NCBI GenBank assembly: GCA_013115125.1
Contig: JABANN010000055.1
Span: forward strand, 27,949-91,948
Source of the DNA: Perkinsus olseni
Taxonomy: Eukaryota > Perkinsozoa > Perkinsida
Direction of reading: 5' to 3'
DNA: 64,000 nucleotides
In this document: one piece after another, positions 58,218 through 64,000 of the stretch
Layout of the letters: every line of letters starts with the position of its first letter
Position numbering within the stretch: the first letter of the stretch is position 1
The notes under the pieces: generated by a model
Seen by the model: only the letters and a program-made list of their open reading frames with translations
Database searches by the model: none
What the model was told of the DNA's origin: nothing
Program-made: the position numbers and the translations under genes

Positions 58218-58722
58218 ATGACTAGTATGCGTACCATGTGTGGTGGTTTGGGCGAGGCAATGGCCGCTGATGACACTGTAAGAAGTCTGTGCAACAAGGT
58301 CCGCCCGGCCATCGAGCAGAGCAACAAATCCAATGCAGCCTTGTCGGAGTTTGAGCCGATATCATACAGAAGCCAGGTGACGGGGAGTGGTTCCTCGGGT
58401 GCTCTTTAACGTTGGAAATCCGGGCAGGGTTGAAGCTTCGAAGCCGTGAATTCCACCGCTACGAATGCTTCCCTGGCTCTCGCGGCACATACTGACGGTA
58501 CAGGTGGTAGCTGGCACCAATTACTTTGTCAAGATCAAGGTCGGTCCAGATGCCTACGCTCATGCTAGGATCTTCCAGGTAGGCCACTGTATTGCTGGTG
58601 ATGGCCGAGCGACAGTCACCCCGCTGTATCTTTGTTAGCCCCTCCCTTGCTACGGCAGTACTCCTGAGCTCGGCGGCGTCCAGTGGGACATGGGCCAGGG
58701 GGATGATATAGCATATTTCTGA
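58218..58722 (+). CDS. Cystatin (stefin-type cysteine protease inhibitor)
   Basis: Three exons (58218-58376, 58504-58578, 58639-58722). The protein is 105 residues from the first ATG, or 99 from the ATG at 58236 (MCGGLGEAMAADD), which fits the stefin start MCGG and length of about 98. It has the N-terminal Gly, the inhibitory loop QVVAGTNYFVKIKVG (the QxVxG hallmark), HARIFQPLPCYGS and the C-terminal GQGDDIAYF, aligned end to end with stefin B. No signal peptide, so probably cytosolic and protecting against cathepsin-like proteases. Both introns are phase 0. For intron 2 the acceptor at 58638 (not the later one at 58658) preserves the frame. Confidence 0.93.
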
Positions 58723-58935
58723 TGAGCCCAGAAGGCGGCGATGATGATGGACCCTTTGTAGGACTTTTTTTGGTACCATTCGGCCATGTTGTGCTCGTAG
58801 TTTAATCTGGTCGATATTGTTGCACTTGGAGTGTCCTAGTTCGCGAAGGTTGGCGCTTGACGGAACCGCGCTGCCGTACTCGGCTTCTACCGCGAGATAG
58901 TCACCAGTCAGCTGCACTAGTCAGCTGTCCCGCTC

Positions 58936-61900
58936 ATGTTTTCGAGGGCTCCTCGCTCCTCGTCACTATCACTCAGCCGTACAGTCGCGTCGCGGCGACT
59001 GTCCGCCCAGAGCTGCTCGACCGCTGAAAGCTCTTCCTCCTCCTCGGGCTGTAGCAGTTGCCACAGGGGCTGTGGCAGCACCTCGTGTAATACACCCTTT
59101 TTTGCCGACTAGTAGCAGCAGTGGTACCAACTCGACAGTCAGACTTCCTTGTCTGCTAGGGGGTATCGATGGGGGCGTGGAAGCCGAGGACGAGTCCGCC
59201 TCGAGTAACCCCTACGTTCAGTGGTTCCAGCTTCACATGAACAACGAGGCCATCACTCGAGGGTAGTACCACCACCACCGGCAACCGCCCGAGATCTCCA
59301 GTTTTCACGGCCCGCCAGGTTCAAATTTGATCGTCATTTCGGCAGCCCATCCGAGCTGGATCCCCTGTATGTCGTGGAGCTCGACAACTTGGCCATGTGT
59401 ACTCAGAAAACCAATTTCCTAAACCCACTTCTGAGAGCCAAGGTGAATGAACTGCTGCGCCCCATCCAAGACGGCACTGGCTTCAGATTATTCGCCTCCT
59501 TCGGGACTTCGGAAATAAGAAGGACGTCGAGCGCTACGCAAGGTATGTCATGCAGCGGCAGCGGAGTCGAAGCAGCACTGAGCTACCGAGAGTCCTCTCC
59601 AGCGCATTCGTAAGGATACCACTCCGTGGCTTCCTCGCTTCGACCTTGGATACGCTGACCACCGAATGCTGCAATGCTGTAGCGTGTGTATCCGTTGGCA
59701 GCTTCCCGAGAAGGAAGAGGATAAGGACAAGACCCGCCTTGACCGGATAACCAAGGGACAACACTTCCAGGAGCTCAAACATACCATGCCGGAGCTCTTC
59801 GATGTGCCCGCTCACTACGCTGCTTTCGGTAAAATGAAGCTTTTCTCAGCCCGAGAGGTCCCAGGAGATATCCGAGCTCCAACGGCTGTCCATCGCTCAC
59901 GCTGAAGACAGCCGTCACCGACTCTACCAGCAGTTCTACTCTCCCGAGGCCGCGGTAGCCTACCTGGCTCATCGGTAAAAGGTCAGGATCCAGTCAGTTG
60001 CCCCACCTGTGCGGGTCGACAGGTTCTCCCCTGCTTATGCTGTGAACTTTAGAGTGCTGCATGAGGTCATGAAGCGGTGTCCGGACTTCAAGCCGACGTA
60101 ACGTGAGAGAAGTGTCTGCTACCATAGCTCGCCAGTTCGGCTCGGGTTCTCAACATGGACGCCTGCATCGGCTTCACCATGCTGTCGTGCGGATGCTTCT
60201 GGTCAGGTCCATCCTTGACTACGGCTCAGGGCCGGCACCATCAGTGTGTGCAGCAATGGATGTATGGGGGCAGAGGCTCATCAAGCAGGTCACCTGTATC
60301 GAGCCTAGTGTTCATATGAAGCAGATGGGCAAGTAAGCAGGCACTACTAGTTCGACTCTACTGCCCGCTGCTGAATACTCGTAGGGCTCCTCTCGTAGGG
60401 ACCCATGGTTCCCAAATTGGCCGCTATTGTTTCAACTCCTGGTTCCTGTTGCCGTACTCATGAAATTTTCTATTTCCATGTAGACACCGTCACCAAGTAA
60501 AGGACACAAAATGCCCTCGTGAGTAGAAGAGTAGCTGTGAATATCGTATAAATCAGGTCTGGGCCGACTCTCTAGTATCTGTTATCTCTGAAGAAAGCTT
60601 CGGACGGTTCGGTTCTTTCTCATTTTTTGTTTAGCGTTCTGTTGACCACAGGGCGACCTCGTTCCTCGTGCTTGGGTAGCTCTCAATTGCCGTATAATTT
60701 GCGACGCAAACGCATACATGCGTGTCCGACGTAATAAGCATACATACTTCGCTGATCAGGTACATGCTTTCTGATTTCTCCGCGAATGTCGAGTGGAGCT
60801 CTCAACTATATGACAGCAAGAACCAGAGACAAGGTATCATCACTATCAGCTACGTCCTGATGCACCTTAAAGGACAGGAAGCCCGAGACTTGCTGGTAAA
60901 TCGCTAACTCGACTGGATTTGCCACAACAAGCTGCTTCGGATCTCATTCGTCTTGCGGCCAGGCCAAGACCACTCCCCCCATGGCCGCCATCTCAGGTAC
61001 GCAACCTGTGGAATCGGCTAGAGGACGGCGGGGTGCTGGTCGTCATCGAGGCTGGAACGCCAACCGGTTTCCGCTTCATCCATCACATTCGAGAACTATT
61101 CATTATGCAGCTCCCGTGGGTTGGACAATCCTGCTCAGCTGTCGTTGATGCGCCTCACTTCAGGCCTAAGGCTTTTCACTTCGTTGCCCCCTGCCCTCAT
61201 GAGTCCATGTGCCCACTCGCCACCACGGGCAGAGACTGGTGCCACTTCCATCAAGGCGTGTAAGTCTCGTGTTCTCTACTCCGTCGTTTCCGTTCCCCGT
61301 AAGCGTCTTGAGAGCTGTCTTTTCGGCCGAGTGCTTGGTTCCACTAGAAATACGGACTGTATCCTAACTCTTGCTAGGAAGAGGCTTCCTCACTACGTGT
61401 ATAACAAGGGTTCGCAAGCCCGACATGTCGAGTGGGACAAGTTCAGCTTCTTAGTCGTCCGCAAAGGAGTGGGTGAGTCAGTCTATCAGCTTGCTGCGGT
61501 TTCCTGACTCCAATCTTAGGACCACGGCAAAAGTACGATAAGGAAGAAGATGCGCCAACGGCAGCCGAGAAGTCTTACTTCTGGCCGAGGCTGCTGATGC
61601 CTCCGATAAAGGCGGGGGGCCACACTCTAGTCGATGCTTGCAGTGCCCCTAATAACTTCGAGAGGCTGTCCGTGTCGAAAGCCAAGCCGCACACTATGGG
61701 GTAGGCGGGCCTCTCTACCTCGCGTTGGCTTCATCATTCATGTTTGACGTGAAAGTTGGGAATCGCCATATGGGGACGTTGTCCTACTGTGATCCGGTTC
61801 GTGCGGTATCGACCTCGTTGACCGAGGATGATGCCGCTTTTGATGGTGCTCTCGTTTTGCCATAGGTATCGTTTCTCTCGTAAAGTAATGTGGGGCGATT

Positions 61901-62094
61901 TGTGGCGATTTCCCAAGCGAGTGAATCGTCGAAACGCCCGAGAGTACGTCCCAGAGGAGACCAAACGGCATCTGGAGCGGTTGGCGAAGAAAGCCTACGA
62001 GAACATAAGAGGCAAGAAGGACCACGAGAAAGGCACGACCAAAGAGGAGTTCAAAGACGAGAAGCAGGAAGAGCCTCTACATTATGGCAAATGA
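58936..62094 (+). CDS. RSM22/METTL17-like mitoribosome assembly protein
   Basis: The ATG at 58936 opens a mitochondrial presequence (MFSRAPRSSSLSLSRTVASR, then RLSAQS). Family blocks follow: EAAVAYLAHR, PAYAVNFRVLHEVMKRCPDF, methyltransferase-like site VRSILDYGSGPAPSVCAAMD, QVTCIEPSVHMKQMG, ITISYVLMHLKGQEARDLL, LWNRLEDGGVLVVIEAGTPT, the cysteine-rich APCPHESMCPLA and WCHFHQ (iron-sulfur ligands in this family), RHVEWDKFSFLVVRKG, FWPRLLMPPIKAGGHTLVDA, and a basic tail WGDLWRFPKRVNRRNAREYV to the stop at 62094. RSM22/METTL17 proteins help build the mitochondrial small subunit, the same particle that contains uS8m encoded 5 kb away. About a dozen short introns; several borders not fixed. Confidence 0.85.
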
Positions 62095-63501
62095 CCCTTT
62101 GTTGCATGTTTTCGACGATGTTTTGGCAATCCAAGGTTTCTGGGACCGATGGGCTTTTGTTTCTGAGCCGCGGAGAGGACAGAACATGCGCGCCGTCAGA
62201 AAAGCTCGTTTCTGTAGGAAAGTGGTTCAAGGCACCAGCGGTCTCGTAAAATAAGAGAGTCCGTGAAAAACGTTTCATTTTGAAGTCTGCTGTGCCTCGC
62301 TGGGCTCTTTGTCGCATCGTTGATCACCACCACCGGCTTTGGCGCCTCAGCAAGTTGCCATCGTCTGCTTCATGGATGCCGGTCTTGGGCCTCTCAACAA
62401 CACCGAGCAGTTCTCATGTAAATCCAGGGTTACACAATGTAACCTTGTGTTCATAGGAGCACTACTCGTGTGCTCCTACCGAGGAATGATGTATCTTACA
62501 TCGAAGCATGTCATGGAATTCATCGTCGTCCATTCCACATTGACCGGCCTGTGTGAGTTTGAAGTCCGAAGCCGACAGTACGGCTGAGTTTGACCATCAC
62601 GGATTGGGCTCTGTATGAGCGATCGGTTCAGCCTGTTGAATAGGCCCTGTTCATCGAGCCAAGGAGTGTTGCTAGAGCTACGAGCGAGGCTAGACAATAA
62701 CAAAGGCTTTGTAGATTATGCTGACTATGACAACAAGAACAGGGAATACATCAGGTTGAGCATGAGAACCAGGAGAAAAAATAATTCCGACCATCATGAC
62801 TATGACGGCAAAAGTAGAAAATTGGTGACTGTGACAGCAAAGGTAGACGAAACACACACTGACAACAAGAAGATTTCTCATGCGGATGACTTTCCGGGGT
62901 AAGATGAAGGCCATCCGAGGCCGCCGCTCTAGGTAACTGCCCACAGCAAGCACAGTCTACATTGGTTGGAACTAGACTCACTGGGCCGGATCGGCAACTC
63001 CGAGTTTCCCAGTTACAACGGAAGCCACTAGTTAGGGCGAAGCCAATACAGGCGTTTGGTCTACACGGCGCGGAGGCACCACACTTGATTTCTGGAGCTA
63101 GCAGAGCTACCACTGCAGTGCGCAAAAAAGGGAGAGACAAAATACTGATTTACTGCCACTCAGTAACGCTCTCTTTACGCTTCTCAGATCCACGTTCGCT
63201 GCTCTATTGCGTGTGCACTCTCCTGACAACCGGGGTTTCACTCACTGAGGATCGAAAATTCCAGTGGCTCGAGCGCTTTTTGGGGCTCTTGAAGCCCAGT
63301 AGAGCGGTTGAAACTCATACGCTGCAGCTCAGCCTCTCATCTTCAGCGAATACCTTCACCCGAACACTAAACTCAACCACACCGTATGAACTATGAAGCC
63401 CATGAAGCAATGGGGATCCTGATAAATGTCTTAATGGTAATAAACCGCGTAATCGAAACCCAGAATTCTCCGGGATCGGAGCGGCGAACTAATGAATGTT
63501 C
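62095..63501. other. Intergenic stretch with degenerate repeat
   Basis: No recognised gene. Open frames at 62339-62587, 62615-62902 and 62962-63396 (+) lack motifs. Between 62715 and 62870 a loose repeat recurs (CTATGACAACAAGAA, CTATGACGGCAAAAGTAG, CTGTGACAGCAAAGGTAG, CACTGACAACAAGAAG), perhaps a decayed minisatellite of about 30 nt. The right end is the 3' flank of the phosphoglucomutase gene. Confidence 0.4.
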
Positions 63502-64000
63502 TTATCGAGTACCCAAATTGTATTTCTGGGGTTGAAGGAAATAGTCGATGACATTGTTAACGACAACCTCCAACTTCTCCTGAGCCTCCTCCATACTCTC
63601 CTTATCGTTCGCCTCACAGTAGTACTTCACCTTGGGTTCGGTGCCAGATCCACGAACGGTGACGGTAGCTTGATTATCAAAGTAGAGGGTAATCATTTGA
63701 GCATCAGGAGTCATTGGCAAGGTGGACTTCTTATCCTTATTCCTCGAATCATAACCAAGAGTGACATCACGAACATCAGCTATCTTAGACGAGCCCAACT
63801 CGGCCTTGTAATTACCGTTATTGCGGAACTCATCGAACATCGTTTTCATAACCTTGGGGTCATCGCAAATGAAGTAACCATTATGTTGAGCAAAGTAGCC
63901 GACCATCTTACGGAGTTCATTTAGTCGTTCGAGAAGAGTGATACCTTTCTCCTTACGCCAATAGTTAGCCATCTCACACCACACACTGCAAGCGCTGACA
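63502..64000 (-). CDS. Phosphoglucomutase (PGM2-like), C-terminal exon, cut by window edge
   Basis: Alpha-D-phosphohexomutase family enzyme interconverting sugar-1 and sugar-6 (or 5) phosphates. Visible: EMANYWRKEKGITLLERLNE, LRKMVGYFAQHNGYFICDD, LGSSKIADVRDVTLGYDSRN, MTPDAQMITLYFDNQATVTV, then RGSGTEPKVKYYCEA, the phosphate-binding loop of domain 4. The protein ends DYFLQPQKYNLGTR at 63502. The WRKEKGITLLERLNEL block fits the PGM2/phosphopentomutase branch. The 5' part with the catalytic serine lies beyond base 64000. A CAG near 63995 could be the acceptor of this last exon. Confidence 0.9.
   Translation of the reverse strand, partial: VSACSVWCEMANYWRKEKGITLLERLNELRKMVGYFAQHNGYFICDDPKVMKTMFDEFRNNGNYKAELGSSKIADVRDVTLGYDSRNKDKKSTLPMTPDAQMITLYFDNQATVTVRGSGTEPKVKYYCEANDKESMEEAQEKLEVVVNNVIDYFLQPQKYNLGTR

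Noticed and set aside
58459-58917. A 152-codon minus-strand open frame
   Set aside because: It overlaps cystatin exons 2 and 3 on the plus strand, which align fully with stefins.
1-64000. Search by eye for retroelements, LINEs, DNA transposons, CRISPR arrays and rRNA
   Set aside because: No reverse transcriptase, transposase, long terminal or inverted repeats, regular spacer array or rRNA core was recognised; small or decayed elements could be missed without computation.

Overview
This window reads as nuclear DNA of an intron-dense protist, most likely an alveolate of the Perkinsus type; that placement is inference from general knowledge, not from a search. The seen evidence: nearly every gene is split by introns of roughly 24-60 nt with GT-AG ends, genes lie 0.1-1 kb apart on both strands, and the set is eukaryotic (retromer VPS35, polycystin channel, PARP-1, eL30, nucleostemin-type GTPase, cystatin, nuclear mitoribosomal proteins). 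No rRNA, intact tRNA gene, CRISPR, phage or bacterial operon was seen.

Layout. 1-3.7 kb: 3' part of a polycystin-type cation channel (-). 5.7-6.2 kb: WRKY19-like zinc-finger protein (-). 6.9-11.4 kb: VPS35 (+). 12-15 kb: an orphan and a five-exon coiled-coil gene (-). 15.9-17.5 kb: TauD/TfdA dioxygenase (-). 17.7-23.7 kb: weakly recognised genes, repeats and AT-rich spacers. 24.0-24.5 kb: eL30 (+). 25.1-27.4 kb: aspartyl protease with a C-terminal membrane anchor (+). 29.0-29.9 kb: LEA-like 11-mer repeat protein (+). 30.3-34.6 kb: two orphans (-). 35.1-40.5 kb: full-length PARP-1 (-). 40.6-42.6 kb: PPR-like, probably mitochondrial protein (-). 42.8-48.7 kb: tandem array of PAP2 phosphatases, two whole and two gutted (-). 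49.1-53.2 kb: two ribosome-biogenesis genes, GNL3-type GTPase and an L1-domain protein (-). 53.6-62.1 kb: mitochondrial uS8, ubiquitin-like-domain protein, cystatin and RSM22/METTL17 (+). 63.5 kb to the edge: phosphoglucomutase (-).

Themes: ribosome and mitoribosome biogenesis (eL30, GNL3, L1 protein, uS8m, RSM22, PPR protein), membrane traffic and lipid (VPS35, PAP2 array, repeat protein), and DNA-damage signalling (PARP-1). The most unusual signal is in the introns. Nine short introns in five unrelated genes carry tRNA-like pieces: a D-arm/A-box-like core in sense, or a T-arm/B-box in antisense. PKD2, VPS35, PARP-1 and the PPR gene each have one of both kinds. This suggests introns born from short tRNA-derived insertions (introner-like elements). 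Introns of 24, 25 and 31 nt are also needed to keep reading frames open.
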